From Diploptera punctata (Eukaryota; Arthropoda; Insecta; Blattodea; Blaberidae): a DNA stretch of 64,000 nucleotides. Of this stretch, positions 10,572 through 22,324 are shown one piece after another. The translations under genes and the position numbers were made by a program. The notes beneath the pieces are model-generated. The model did not search any database, was not told the DNA's origin, and saw only the letters and a program-made list of their open reading frames with translations. The stretch lies in the NCBI GenBank assembly GCA_030220185.1, contig JASPKZ010007538.1:117501-181500 (forward strand), in the 5' to 3' direction. How positions within the stretch are numbered: the first letter of the stretch is position 1; each line of letters opens with the position of its first letter.

Positions 10572-11285
10572 ATACCGGGTGTACATAAAAGAATGTGGCG
10601 ATTTTAAAGGTGTTGAATTATACTTTAACTAACTATGACAAAAACAAAACTCATGTTAAATGAAAGAGTAGCATCTCCAGTTTACATTGTAAGTTTATAA
10701 GTGTTCAATGTGAGCCCTGTTTGTTACATGGCACACGTCCAACCTGTAGACTAATCCTTCCCATATATTAATAAGCAAGCATGCCTGGATTGATGGCAGC
10801 AATAGCTTCTTGAATCCTGTCTCTCAACTCGGGCAAGTTAGCTGGCAATGGAGGCATGGGGTGAGATCCGGCGATCTAGGAGGCCACTGGAGATAAGCCC
10901 TGTCATCTGGACCATCCTGTGATGCTAGTGTGGAAGGTCTTACGAAAACGCTTACATATGCGTCCCTACCGTTTACAATTAAGGCTCCAAATCCTACTGA
11001 TTACGCTGACTTTGCGCTTGAAATGTTGCAGCAGCAACGTTCTCCTCAGACACTCTTGGTCATCCCACACTTTTTGCCTTTACACAGACAACCGGTCGTT
11101 GCGAACTGATTATACCATCGACGGATGTTGTTGGCATTGGGGGGATCACGATTAAACTGTCTACGAAACGCACGTTGAACTGTCACGACTGATTTACAAC
11201 TCTCAAACTTCAAAACACAAAACGCTTTCTGTTGAGGAGTTGTCATCTTTGTTATTATTGTTGCCATAAAAACAAAAAAGAAAGT
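10572..11285 (-). mobile_element. Tc1-like transposon remnant with an internally inverted segment
   Basis: Minus strand 11257-11046 encodes the N-terminal HTH region (MTTPQQKAFCVLKFESCK, then NNIRRWYNQFATTGCLCKGK). Minus strand 10905-10700 encodes the C-terminal part (WPPRSPDLTPC, RLDVCHVTNRAHIEHL in pieces). Between them, 10920-11035 encodes the middle segment (VWKVLRKRLHMRPYRLQL) on the plus strand, so that piece is inverted relative to its neighbours. Most of the catalytic domain is missing. The family is the common insect Tc1-like group with a DUF4817-type N-terminus. Confidence 0.75.
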
Positions 11286-11891
11286 ATCCGCTCACTCACA
11301 CAACTAAAACTATCATCTTTCCTGTTTTATTTCAGTCTACACGCAACTTTCTACGCCTCATCTGAGTGTTATTATTACTTGAAGCTACCGTATTCTTCGA
11401 ATGCTTGCCGTAGGGTCGGTTTTTATATTGTTTCCGCGTAATAAAACAACAGATGATGTTCACAATAACTTTATTTAATTCTATAAACTCTTCCTGACAT
11501 TTCATTCACAAATTGCTGCAATAATAATCTTGTTTTAAAGTTTATCACGACAATTATCGTCAGTCTCTAACGAATCCACTTGCCACAGTTTCTCCTCGTT
11601 CATTGGTCACTGTATCGCTGTCATAACACAAATGACTTGCTCTTGACCCCAGTAACAGATTATACAGACAGGAAGGAAATTTCTCGATCACCGATCGAGA
11701 CTTTTCCAATATGGAAGTTTTTGGCATTGAAACTTCGCGACAGCGAGGATCGACAGTATAGACACATCGATGATCTACGCGGCTCTTTCGACTCGCGAGT
11801 CGGCGATTCATTAATCTATTTCTACCAATGCGAGACAACTATTGAAGCAATCGTCCGCGAAATTGAAACGTCGTTATTACCATGGGTCACA

Positions 11892-11930
<39 letters not shown>

Positions 11931-12050
11931 TTTGGCCATGGTTTATTTTCTGAGTCTAGTAAATAGCATTGGTAGGGCTTATAAAAATGTTTAAAATATA
12001 TTTCCATGAAAACAAAACCCCAGCAGGTTCATTTCTTCGGAATTCCTTAA
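11286..12050. other. Interval with no recognised gene, (TA)n at 11897-11926
   Basis: The stretch 11560-11890 is GC-richer and open on both strands (105 codons plus, 92 codons minus), with CGATC and TCGCGA-rich composition unlike its surroundings. No family is recognised. A pure TA run follows. Confidence 0.35.
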
Positions 12051-12052
12051 TA

Positions 12053-12476
12053 TAGGGTCTTTCATATATTACGCAATTTTTAAAAATTCAATAATTCCGT
12101 AAAAATTGCATCAAAATAATTTTATTTTCATCCACATACACTCCAATTTAAGTGCAGAAAATTATATCAGGCATGTGTCCACCTCCTCTGTCTCGGCAGG
12201 CAGTTACTCGGTCTATGAAGTTCGTGATGACCCTTTCACAGACATCTCTGTTGATGTCGTTGATGACACGTTGCATTTCTTCCTTAAGTTGGAGAACTGT
12301 TTGTGGTTTGTTTACGTATACTTTGGACTTCATAAAAAGAAGTCACACGGAATAAGGTCACAATATCTGGGAGGCCATTCCAAGTAGCAACGAATTGATA
12401 TCACAGACTTTATTTCAATGCATTTTTGACTTAATTCTTGCATTTTTAAAAATTGCATAATATATGAAAGACCCGT
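12053..12476 (-). mobile_element. Tc1-like MITE with transposase C-terminal remnant
   Basis: The inverted ends share GGGTCTTTCATATATTA, flanked by TA (12051-12052 and 12477-12478). The minus strand interior reads WPPRYCDLIPCDFFL, then KSKVYVNKPQTVLQLKEEMQ and ERVITNFIDRVTACRD, the C-terminus of an insect Tc1-like transposase in two frames. It is a deletion derivative. Confidence 0.8.
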
Positions 12477-13010
12477 TATAAACCAGTGGAGGGTCTTAAG
12501 GAATGCAGAATTGGGGCCCCTTAACCTGTACAAAGAGAGTTTGTGTTTAATAACGAAGCCGGTACGTGGTATTGCCGTTACATAATTTATCGGATGCCAG
12601 AACACATGAAGGAGAATATTTCGCAACTGCTAAATCCCTTTGAAAGCTTCTCTATTGACGATATCGACAGCTCCAGCAAGCAAAGTGTTTGGTGCTGTCA
12701 ATTGTTCGTCAATCTGCCTTTCATGTTTCCCAGAAATTTTCAATTCTATCATAAAATCAATGTTGCACCAATCGAGAAAAAAATTGCATTCTGCACTACA
12801 TCGTTTTACATTAATAGCACGTTTTTAGTCTTAATTAACGAATATCCGGCGTGCGCTCCTACGTCTACGTGAGTGAAATATGTGATTTTATTTCCAGCTG
12901 AATAAGTAAAAAGAAAATTAAGGGCTACTTAAATTTGTGGGCCTACAGTATACGCTGAAACGAACCAAACATGGCGGTTGCTAGAGTCAATTTTAATTTC
13001 GAATTTCAGT
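12477..13010 (+). other. Unrecognised 110-codon open frame (12543-12872)
   Basis: The frame begins FNNEAGTWYCRYIIYRMPEH and ends EYPACAPTST. Its composition looks protein-like and it does not fall in an obvious repeat, but no family is recognised and no splice structure could be supported. It may be a captured gene fragment or chance. Confidence 0.25.
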
Positions 13011-13394
13011 TAAACCTCCACTTCTAATCGTCGGATCTCGTTCATTTTTGGACTATTCCTACCTCGGTTTATTTTAATGGCATATAGGCCTACTGAGTTT
13101 CGTTCTGAAACATGGAAATTGCGACCGCTAGAGCTATTTTTAAATGTTCGTTTAGGTGAAATCTTCTATCTAATGGTTTAAGGTGAAATCTTCTATCTAA
13201 TGGTTTAAGGTGAAATCTTCTATCTAATGGTTTAAGAACATAAATAGTTAGCGGCTAAACACTCGCGGTACCTAAAAACCTGTGTATACAAATTTTCATT
13301 AAGAATTTAAACCATTGAGGTTGTTTCATGGAATATTTATGAAATATTTTTACAAAACCGCACCTATCCTACTTAGTAGACACAGAAAATGACG

Positions 13395-13452
<58 letters not shown>
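13010..13452 (+). repeat. Dispersed repeat ending in (TA)n; related copy at 39533-39846
   Basis: Shared blocks such as AAACCTCCACTTCTAAT and CTCGTTCATTTTTGGA recur at 39533. At that copy the 3' part reads AAAATCGGTCCAGTCATTT before a TA tail, which is typical of insect LINE 3' UTRs. Within this copy a 27-bp unit is tandemly triplicated (13154-13235). Confidence 0.65.
13154..13235. repeat. 27-bp tandem repeat, 3 copies
   Basis: The unit GTGAAATCTTCTATCTAATG plus GTTTAAG repeats three times without mismatches, which indicates a recent local duplication. Confidence 0.95.
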
Positions 13453-13455
<3 letters not shown>

Positions 13456-13459
13456 TTAA

Positions 13460-13556
13460 ATAAAAATAAACTTGAAAGTTTTATGTGATTTCATATTTAT
13501 TAAAATATAAATTAGTTACAGCTGTTTCGGTACTTTGTACCTTCTTCAGATATTAC
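13460..13556 (-). repeat. Copy of the CTGAAGA-hairpin-GAAAC tail
   Basis: On the minus strand CTGAAGA, hairpin GGTAC-AAA-GTACC and GAAACAGCTGTAAC are followed by an AT-rich stretch collinear with 1800-1850. It is a second copy of the 3' tail seen at 1770. Confidence 0.7.
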
Positions 13557-13574
13557 AAAAAAATGATATATATA

Positions 13575-14640
13575 TATAACTCACTGACCCTATCGAACCC
13601 ATAGGATCATGGCCGCGCGGACATAACTCTCCATACATCCCCAAACTGAGCTAATGTTTCACAATTATTCCCAGTAATAATTTACTGCCCTCAAATCAGG
13701 GTTAATTTTATTCTCCCACCTCATTCTTGATCTGCCTACTGGACTTTTCCTACAGGAAATTTCCCTGCCCCTCTTTCATTTCCCATTCATGCCACACGTC
13801 CTGCCCATCGCAATCTACAAGCCTTAAATGTTATCAAATCTAGTTTCCCATAAATGTCACGTAGCTCACTTCTCCATTTGCCTGTCTGTTCGTCTCTTTG
13901 TCCAAAAAATGTTCCTAAGAACTTTATTCTCAAATATTCATATTTTCTCCTCCCTTAAGTAAGAATCCATGTTTCACATCCATATAATATAACTGGGAGA
14001 ATAACAGTTTTATATATTTTCAGTTTGTTTTTTTGAGAGAAGTTGGTTTGACAAGAGTCCCTGTAATGTACAATAACATGCATTTCCAGAATTGTGCCTA
14101 TGTTCTATTTTTTTTTCTATTATCTCATTCTTCTTCTTACAAGAATTAATCTTTATTGGTTCATTCCAGCTCCAAGTATCATAGCTGTTGTGTCCATCTC
14201 TTTTGTGGGCATCCCCTATCTCTTTTTTTCCCTTTCTCGGTTGATAGTTCAGACTTTTCCAAGGCAATCTATTGGTATCCATTCTGCAGACATGTTCATA
14301 CCATTTTCTCCTACACTCTTCTATTTTATCTGTCAGACTGAATATTTATAGTTCTTTACAAATATCTTCACTTCATTTTTTATCCATTAAAGTATATCCT
14401 GCCACAAATTGTAAATATTTCATTTCTGCGGCTTCTATTCTTTTTATTTGTAATTATTGGTCCTAGGTATTTGAATTCAGCCACTTCTTAAAACATTATC
14501 TCATTTGTCATTAACAGTCCATTTCCAGTATAATAATGTATTTCTATGTGTGATCATATATTTTGTTTTATTAATATTTATTTCCAGCCCCAGTTTCTTA
14601 GTGTTACTCAATAGAATAATTGTTAGGTTAAGTGAGGGAA
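13575..14640 (-). mobile_element. LINE A, minus strand, with a second LINE tail nested at ~14130-14455
   Basis: 13575-14110 encodes the LINE A tail (minus) as far as HRHNSGNACY, and 14460-14640 continues with FKYLG and NGNGL-type residues upstream in the same ORF. The intervening ~320 bp on the minus strand reads MDTNRLPWKSLNYQPRKGKK and RRKWYEHVCR, the C-terminal tail of a different RTE-like LINE. It is therefore an insertion into LINE A. Confidence 0.75.
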
Positions 14641-14689
14641 AGTGTGAATGGGTGAAAACCATAATTGTATAAGTTATATTTATATTACC

Positions 14690-14832
14690 CAAACAAATGT
14701 TAAGATATCAACCTGCAGGAAGAAGAAGACCAGGACGTCCACTCAAAAGACTTCTGGATGGTGTTTCTCTTGAGGCCGAAACAGGTCAACAAATGGCCTA
14801 AATTCGTGAATGTACTATGATGATGATGATAT
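14690..14832 (+). mobile_element. RTE-like LINE 3' tail fragment
   Basis: The plus strand reads PAGRRRPGRPLKRLLDGV then EAETGQQMA, the GRP-motif C-terminus of a LINE, ending in a TGATGATGATGAT tail. Confidence 0.7.
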
Positions 14833-15320
14833 TTATATAAAATGAATTTAAACATTTGTTGTAATTATCAACCCAATGAAAACAGTTGTATCATCCATCA
14901 CCAGATAGCAGTAGTTGACAACATACACTTGCATCTTTCTGCCATTAAAAAGTAGGACCTAATAACTATACTTCACTCAATTTCACAAAAATGTCACTTA
15001 TCCCATTTTGGTTTTTATCCATTCAATCGTATCAATAAAAATCACATAAAAACAAGGTATTAATATTTTTATTACCTGGTAATTTCTAAATATAATTTGT
15101 TTGTTATTTTACAATAAACACAGTCATAAATATCATTTATAAAATAATAATATATTATGCAATAACAGATCTAAATTGAATGAAATGGTTGCTATCTATG
15201 GCTAGCAAACAATTGTAAGAACTGTGACATAATTAGTGTAACACAATCCCTCAACTTTAGGTTCATTTTCTCATTCTTTTGTCTATGAGGCAGAATGGAC
15301 CTTATACTCCAAGCAAAATT
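14833..15320. other. AT-rich interval with no recognised feature
   Basis: No ORF, repeat family or splice signal can be supported here. Confidence 0.4.
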
Positions 15321-15321
15321 T

Positions 15322-15408
15322 GAACAGTATAGCTAGAACAGTATAGCTAGAACAGTGTAGCTAGAACAGTGTAGCTAGAACAGTGTAGCTAGAACAGTGT
15401 AGCTAGAA
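15322..15408. repeat. 14-bp tandem repeat, ~6 copies
   Basis: The unit GAACAGTGTAGCTA repeats six times; the first copies carry GTATAG in place of GTGTAG. Confidence 0.95.
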
Positions 15409-15699
15409 ATTAATAAAATGGCTACACTAATTATATTACTTATTATATTTGTTTTCCTACTTAACAAAAATAATTGATAATCTCCTTGAAAAAGGATGTA
15501 ATCATCAATTTTTCTGAAGGTGATTTTAAGATGTTAAAATGAATACATTCACTGTTATTTATGTAAACTTCTCCAACTTACAGAGTAAGTATCATATGGG
15601 ACTCAACTTTGCGTCCTGAGAATGATGAGACACAATAAAGTGGGGACCAGGTCAACATACACCGCCGACTTGAGATCAATTTCATAGAATCACGATTAC

Positions 15700-15925
15700 A
15701 TAAAATACAATACACAGCGTTAACAAATATGTATATTACCATGAGTTAAGATATTGACAGTTATAGGCCAATTAATAATAATAATAATAATGAACACATA
15801 TATTACATGAGGTAGATATTGACTCAAATAATATCACATTGTTAAGAACACATATATTACTATGAGTTAGGATATTACCTGAAACAAGCCTATTACATAA
15901 TACTAGATTGTTAATGAACATGTAT
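15700..15925. repeat. Degenerate ~70-bp tandem repeat
   Basis: Blocks of the form AACA(C)ATATATTAC-ATGAGTTAGATATTGAC recur about four times with substitutions and an (AAT)n expansion at 15770-15790. Confidence 0.6.
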
Positions 15926-16089
15926 ATTAACACGAGTTGTGTGTTCAATAATTGTGTTTTAAATAATGATTTTACTGAGTTGTTTACTAAAAAATAAATT
16001 AATAATCTATAATGTTGGTTATAATATACATTTTGATGTGATTCTTACAATATTGTGAACCTATTTGACAATAAATAATATGATCAAGT

Positions 16090-16341
16090 TGCAATGGAAA
16101 CAGATGAAACATAACCACATATTTCTGATTTGTTTTCAAACATCATTGTTTACATTAAATATATAAATATTTTAAAATAACATATTTAATTAATGATTTT
16201 TGAGTAAACACCTTAATTTTATTCGTTAAATAGTCCTAACAAATGACACTCTTGATTTCCAAATCCTCTAGATAAATTCATGAGTCACGAAGTGTCTCGT
16301 GAATTTATCGATGATTTGGAAATCACTCATGACATTACTTA
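16090..16341 (-). mobile_element. Copy of the hairpin-ended element family (cf. 4676-5397)
   Basis: Read on the minus strand from 16341 it matches 4676-4900, including both hairpin stems, TTTGTTAGGACTATTTAACG and GATGTTTGAAAACAAAT. It confirms a dispersed family with this terminus. The far end is not identifiable. Confidence 0.7.
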
Positions 16342-16603
16342 TACATACATTATTGTGAGTCAATGTTAGTAGTACATACCCATTTTGATTGTGTATAAAT
16401 AAAGGAATTACATGAAATAGCTTAGGAGTGGACTGGAGGGGGTAAGTTTCTCCTTGCATGCTCTATAGGACCGTAAAGCTGAACCCCTTATAATAGTTAG
16501 TATACTCTACTATGTGTCATCATTTATCAGTCATTTGAGTTCAGTTCCATCTAAAACAAATGTTACAATAAATTGTTGCTTATATATTTATACAAGGAAG
16601 GCC

Positions 16604-17440
16604 TCCAATTGAATAGTTGCCCCGAAAAGAGATCTAACCAACAAACATTAAAAAATTGAGTTTTCAGTGGGTTAGTGACCTAATCAGAGAATATCACAAC
16701 ATGGAGGATGTAAAACTATCCCTACTCTCTTCCAGATTGGTTTTATTTACTTTTAAAAGTTGGCTTTCAAGCAAATGGTGATCTACCTGTAACAAAATGG
16801 CAGAAGTAGTTAGTCAAGTCATGAGTAGCAGTGCAGAAAAACAATTATTGCACTTGTGCAGATTCATTCCATCACAGTATCGTGAATTCTTTAAGAATCT
16901 TCGAGAAACTGAGTGAAAATAAAAAAAGACAAAGAATTTAACAAAATAACATTAAATGGAAAATAAACTGGATTTTGATAGGAAAACATCACTATGAGGT
17001 TTAAGTCAAATCTAAAAATAAATATTCAACACTAGTTCAGTTATAAATTTTTCTAACTGAATCAGTATTCAATATGTATCTTCTAATTAATAATTAATGT
17101 TACTTCCTATTCTATTTATAAAAAAATGTATCTTCTAGTTCTTATTGTAGCATTATTAGTTAAATATGGGTTAGACAATTTAGTATACTAAATTTAGTAG
17201 TATAAAGATAAGACTACTTTTCCACTCAATTTTGTATTAAATTGTTAATATTTAGTTATTAGCATGTTATTTTGTATTCAAATTGGCTGTATATGTTTCC
17301 AATAGGATAAGAGATTAAAATGTATATGGTATACTAAAGGTAATAGCCTCAAAATTAACATAATGTGTTTTTTTTTTTATTTTCTCAACAATTTGTAGTT
17401 TATGGGTTAGATTTGTTTTTGGGGCAACTATTCAATTAGA
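16604..17440 (+). mobile_element. 837-bp TIR element of unknown class
   Basis: 16604-16622 is TCCAATTGAATAGTTGCCCC-like and 17421-17440 is its reverse complement. The match continues inward (GATCTAACC against GGTTAGATT). No TSD is evident. Inside, 16800-16920 reads AEKQLLHLCRFIPSQYREFF on the plus strand, a short protein-like stretch with no recognised family. It is probably a non-autonomous DNA transposon. Confidence 0.6.
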
Positions 17441-17947
17441 TGAATGTAAAAATAGCACAAAATATTTGATAAAATATTTGTATATACATAATAAGCTAAA
17501 GAGATCTCAATAACCTAGGTCCATGTAATCCTCTATGTGGAAGAATTATATCATTAAGTTTTATGCAGTAAATCATTTAGTCATTTTTGTTTTTAAGTAC
17601 AAAGTCAACAAACCAGATTTATCAAGTTTTCCAGGTCAAACAATTAAAAAAAATATCAGAAATGTTTGAATCACCATCATCAACATTATTATCCTGTAGC
17701 TCCATTTAGGAGCATAGGGATCAATAAGAACTTTCCACCGGACATAATTACTGACAATAGCCTTCACTTCTCGTAGCATGACCAATTGGGAGTGGGATTT
17801 TAACCCATCAGCGTGGATATTTAAACATGGCGTTCCCTTCCCAGATGCAGAAGGATGTGTTAGAATGCCAGGACTTTTAAATATCCAAATGCATATGCCG
17901 TGCGAACATGCGGGGTACATCTATGATTTCCAAAGCCTATAACTAGC
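17441..17947 (-). other. Repeat-like interval, unidentified
   Basis: The minus strand of 17636-17920 is open for 94 codons and has the look of a recurrent insect repeat translation (LKSHSQLVMLREVKAIVSNY), but no class can be assigned. Confidence 0.3.
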
Positions 17948-19024
17948 TTGTTTTACATGTTGGAGAACTTGTTTTTTGTCACCATGTTAAGGAAAGATTC
18001 CCCTTCATGTTACGACATAATTTATGACAGGGCAAGTGGAGTGAGGTGGCTACTTGTTAGTGAAAGGCATTTTTTTTTTCAGCTAGAGCCTTATTTTTGC
18101 CGAAAAAGAATAAAATCTGTAAAGTGTCTCATTATGTGGTCTCAAACTTTTCTTTTTAAACAATTATCGCCCCATAATGGCATTGTTCTGGCTATTTTCA
18201 TGCTAATGAGAATTGTACAGAAACCCACAATTAGATCTTACTATTCTAAAAATCGTTTGATTTTTACACCATTTTTTAATGAGACAATTCCTTTGGAAAG
18301 GCTTGAATTGATAATGAAATTTATTCATTTCAATGACAACACAAAACAAGGGGATTTGCAAGGCCCTTCAAAACTATTCAAAATTTTCCCTATCATTGAA
18401 TATTTAAATAATAAATTCCAATCTCTCTACCTTCCAAATCAAGATATTGTAATAGATAAATCACTATGTTTATGGAAGGGGCATTTATCTTTCAAACAAT
18501 TCCTTCCACTTAAATCTGTCAAATTTGGTATTAAAACATATGAACTGTGTGAGTCTAGAACTGGATATGTATGGTCATGCATTGTTTACACTGGCCGGGG
18601 AATGGAACTTGACACTTTGTATGTAAATAAAAATACAAACAAAACAGCTGCAATAGTAATACAATTGGCAGAGAACCTTCTGGGTCGTGGATATACTATT
18701 TGGATGGACAATTTTTATAATTCCCTTGAACTCGCCAGATTTCTAAAATCAAAAAACACTGACTGTGTCGGCGCTCTCAGAGACAATAGAAAATTCGTTC
18801 CAACATTAGTAAGGGGGAAAAATTAAAAAAGGGAGAACATTTTGCCCAACATTCCAGTGACGTTACCGTATTGGCATGGAAAGATAAGAAACGGGTGACA
18901 ATGATCTCAACATTCCACAGCCAAGAAATGTATCAGACCACAAACAAGAAGAAATCCGTGGAAATTAAGTCAGCTGTAGTGTGTGATTATAATATAAATA
19001 TGGGTGGGGTTGACCTTAAGGATG

Positions 19025-19363
19025 TCCCGCGCCGTAGCCGAGTGGTTAAGGCAGGAAGCCTTGGCGCAGAGCTACGGGACTCGAGTCTCCATAGGGGAAG
19101 AAATTTTCTCATGGCATTTCGGCCAGTATGGGACCGGTGCCCACCCAGCAACGTGATACATTTGGGTAACTACAATAAGTAGCGGCTCCAGGTTGAAAAA
19201 CCAGCTATAACAGCTGGGGGACTCGACATGCTGACCACATGTCACCCCTACACTGGCTGATTATCATCTACTTCTGTGATTGACACATGTGGATGTGAGG
19301 CCAGCAGCCGGCTGGTAGGCTAAGGGCCTTGTAGGCCTGTCGTGCCAGGAGTTTTTTTTTTTT
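19025..19363 (+). mobile_element. SINE1 copy inside the piggyBac ORF
   Basis: Full head (CGCCGTAGCCGAGTGGTTAA) and body of SINE1 ending in a T run. ACCTTAAGGAT on the left and ACCTCAAGCAT on the right form a diverged TSD. Removing it restores the VDLKDQ-type piggyBac motif. Confidence 0.9.
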
Positions 19364-19519
19364 ACCTCAAGCATCAAATACTTCAACCCTACTTATTAGA
19401 AAGAAAAAGATGTACAAAATGGTACGTAAAATTTTTCAAAAGACTTTTAAATGTAGCAATTCACAATGCATTTATCATCTATAAATAAAAAAAAAGAAAA
19501 TATGAAATTGGACTCCCTT

Positions 19520-21069
19520 AAATTTAGACTGCTGCTTATCCTTATCAATCCGGCTTTAGATATGGTCATAGCACAACCACAGCTTTGCTAAAAATTACTG
19601 AAGATATTCGTGAAGCCGTGGACAGACGTCAATTGACTCCTTTAACCTTACTTGACTTCAGCAATGCTTTTGACACAGTAGACCACGACTTACTTATGAT
19701 AAAGCTCAAGCACCTACACTTGTCTGACAGCGCTGTATCCTGGTTCGACTCATACCTGCACGGTCGTCAACAATACATTTCATTAAACTCTAGATCTTCG
19801 TCTTGGCGCAACGTGCCGGCTGGAGTCCCCCAGGGCAGTGTTCTCGGACCTCTTCTTTTCTCAATCTACATAAATGACTTGCCAACTGTACTAACGCACT
19901 GCCGTTATCACCTCTACACTGATGATCTCCAAATTTACCTACATTCACCTCCTCATTCTCTCTATAACAGCTTGACAAAAATGAATGACGATCTCATATC
20001 CATCTTTAACTGGTCTTCAAGTATCGGTCTAAATCTAAATCCTAACAAGTCACAAGTAATTCTAATGGGACAACAAAGACTGCTTACAACCTTTGACATA
20101 TCTACACTACCAAACATTACTATAAATAATATAATTATCCCTTATTCTTCTTCAGTAATAGATCTTGGACTACATCTAGACGCAAATTTAACCTGGCAAA
20201 CACAAGTGAAACACATATGTAAAAGACTTTCTCCATCTTACATTATCTTAGACGTTTAAAGAATTTTCTCCCAGTTTCGTTAAAACAAATCCTTGTGCAG
20301 AATCTTGTGTTACCACACTTCGATTATTGTGACATTATATATAATGATCTAAACTATGACTTGTCGCAGAGACTGCAGCGTGTTCATAATGCTTGCGTTC
20401 GATTCATTTTCAATGTCCGCCGTTATGACCATATTTCCGAACACTTTAATAACCTCTCTTGGCTCCGTCTTACTGACAGACGTAAATTGCACTCTCTTTC
20501 ACTACTTTTCAAGCTTCTGAATTCCTACATCCCTACTTACCTGCGTCTAGATTTGAGAAGTTATCCTCTTACCACAATATTGACACTAGATCACAAGATA
20601 GCAGTCTGCTAACAATTCCTCTTCATAGCACTTCCTCCTATTCTACTTCCTTCACAGTAGCCTCTGCCCGCTCCTGGAATCTCCTTCCTCAAGATATCAG
20701 GGGTTGCCGCACACTTGGTACCTTTAAGTCACGCTTATACAGTTACCTGTTGTCTAATAATTAATTTTTCTCTATTTATTTAATTTTATACTATGTCATT
20801 AATCTTTTCCTGTTTTTTTATATATATATTGTACATATATATTTAATTCGTTAAATTTAGAGTAAATCAAAATACATTATAAATATTAATTGTATTGTAT
20901 TCATAACTTGTAATCGTTTATATTTATATATATATATATTGTAATTTAGATTTAAGACTATTTTTTGTTTGTATTTTTTTTAAACCTGGTTGAGTGGTAG
21001 ACAAGGCCTTAAGGCCTTAACTCTGCCAGGTAAAATAAAGCTATTATTATTATTATTATTATTATTATT
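19520..21069 (+). mobile_element. CR1/Jockey-like LINE D (RT domain to 3' end) inside piggyBac
   Basis: The plus strand encodes RT motifs QSGFRYGHSTTTALLKITED, LDFSNAFDTVDHDLL, PAGVPQGSVLGPLLFSIYIN and YHLYTDDLQIYLHS (YADD-type box, here YTDD), then a thumb and C-terminal region (HFDYCDIIYND, RVHNACVRFIFNVRRYDH). Frameshifts occur near 20250 and 20590. It ends with SWNLLPQDIRGCRTLGTFKS, the tail CTTAACTCTGCCAGGTAAAA, and (ATT)n. The copy is 5'-truncated at the RT. A sister copy lies at 62218-63330. Confidence 0.85.
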
Positions 21070-21452
21070 CAAGGACTTGTGGAGCAGCTATCCCACAACC
21101 TGTCAACACAGCCACCCCTCCCCCCCCAAAGACTGATAGGGTGTCATTTCCCAGAGAGGATTCCTGCAACGGGAAAGAAAGCAAAACTACAGAAACGGTG
21201 TGTTGTTTGTGCCAAAAAAAGGTAAAAGAAAAGAATCGATATATTGGTGCAGTGCATGTGAGGCTGGACTGTGTGTGGATGGCTGTTTCAAGACGTACCA
21301 CACACTTCTGGATTTCTAAGGACGATACGAGACTTTCCGTGAACAAAGGATATTTATAACCAAGGTAAGATTAGAAATATAATGCAACTAAATATAATTT
21401 ATTCAGAATTTAATATATATCTAAAATAAGCTCTACATAACAGTGAACTAAA

Positions 21453-21640
21453 TGTCCACCGCTGTGGTCTCGAGGTAGCGTGCTGCCTTGTCACGCAGCG
21501 GGCCCGGGTTCAATCACCGGTCGGGGCAGTTTTTCTGGTGAGGTTTTTATCGGGGTTTTTCCTGACCTGTAAGACAAATGTCAGGAAAACTTTAAGGCCT
21601 AAACGGTCCCCGAAATCATATGGCCATCATTATCATCCTT
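21453..21640 (+). mobile_element. SINE4, tRNA-derived
   Basis: A tRNA-like head has GTGGTCTCGAGGTAGCG and a B box CCCGGGTTCAATCACC. It is followed by the body TCAGGAAAACTTTAAGGCC and an ATCATTATCATC end. Fragments recur on the minus strand at 22665-22840 and about 53395-53520. Confidence 0.75.
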
Positions 21641-21759
21641 CACCAGTGTAGAAAGCAACAGAAAGCTACCACACCTACAATTCCCTAGTAAAGCTGCAAG
21701 CATAGCATGAAAATGCTATGATTGCAGTGAAGGACCTGCCTTCAGGCAGAATTACTATG

Positions 21760-22062
21760 CATGAATGGACATGGTCTTTATAGGAAGCCAGATATAATGA
21801 GAACAATTAAGTCTCGTAGACTGCAATGGTCAGGACATGTGGCACAAATGGGAAATGAAAGACATGCATGGAAGCTTCTTGTAGGAAAATGCCCAGTTGG
21901 TAGACCAAGAATGAATGGGAGAATAACATTAAATATGAATTGAGGGAAGTAGATTATACAGGGGATGATTGGAAAACATTAGCTCAGGATAGGGATGTAT
22001 GAAGAGCTTATGTCCATGTTGCCATGAACTATGGGTTCGATAGTGCCAGTGAGTTAGTTAGT
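21760..22062 (+). mobile_element. LINE A 3' tail fragment
   Basis: It encodes GLYRKPDIMRTIKSRRLQWS and GHVAQMGNERHAWKLLVGK in the LINE A order, followed by decayed GRPRM-type sequence and a GTTAGTTAGTTA end. Confidence 0.85.
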
Positions 22063-22320
22063 TATCTAAAATAAGTTACTGAGTGAGTAGAGTTTAAAAA
22101 TACTACCGCACGGGGGGACTGCGTGGACTTTTAAATGACCATACAGAAGGGAAGAAACAGGTCACGTTTAAGTACGTCAAACCGCGCTCAGGGGTTAACT
22201 ATGGTTCACACACATGCTTTTGACCACACAAGGACATGGAGGGCCACCTTGAGTAAGTGATCAGCTCAATGTCAGGACCTCCTCCAAGAGAACACAATAT
22301 TAAGACGAAACACACCATTC
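22063..22320. other. Interval with no recognised feature
   Basis: The sequence is moderately GC-rich around CCGCACGGGGGG. No ORF, repeat or splice pattern could be supported. Confidence 0.35.
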
Positions 22321-22324
22321 ATAC

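Larger units (their letters stand above)
17948..21319 (+). mobile_element. piggyBac-like transposase gene, split by a SINE and a LINE
   Basis: 17948-18826 encodes about 292 residues of the catalytic core: SPHNGIVLAIFMLMRI, then VIDKSLCLWKGHLSFKQFLP (first Asp), then WMDNFYNSLELARFL (second Asp). After a stop and frameshift, 18871-19020 gives YNINMGGVDLKD (third Asp). SINE1 interrupts here, and 19364-19515 resumes with LLERKRCTKWYVKFFKRLL and NAFIIYK. A LINE then interrupts. The C-terminal cysteine-rich zinc domain resumes at 21070-21319 (RCVVCAKK, frameshift, WCSACEAGLCVDGCFKTYHT) and ends in a stop. All three catalytic aspartates are visible, but stops, frameshifts and insertions make it non-functional. 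Terminal repeats were not located. Confidence 0.9.
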
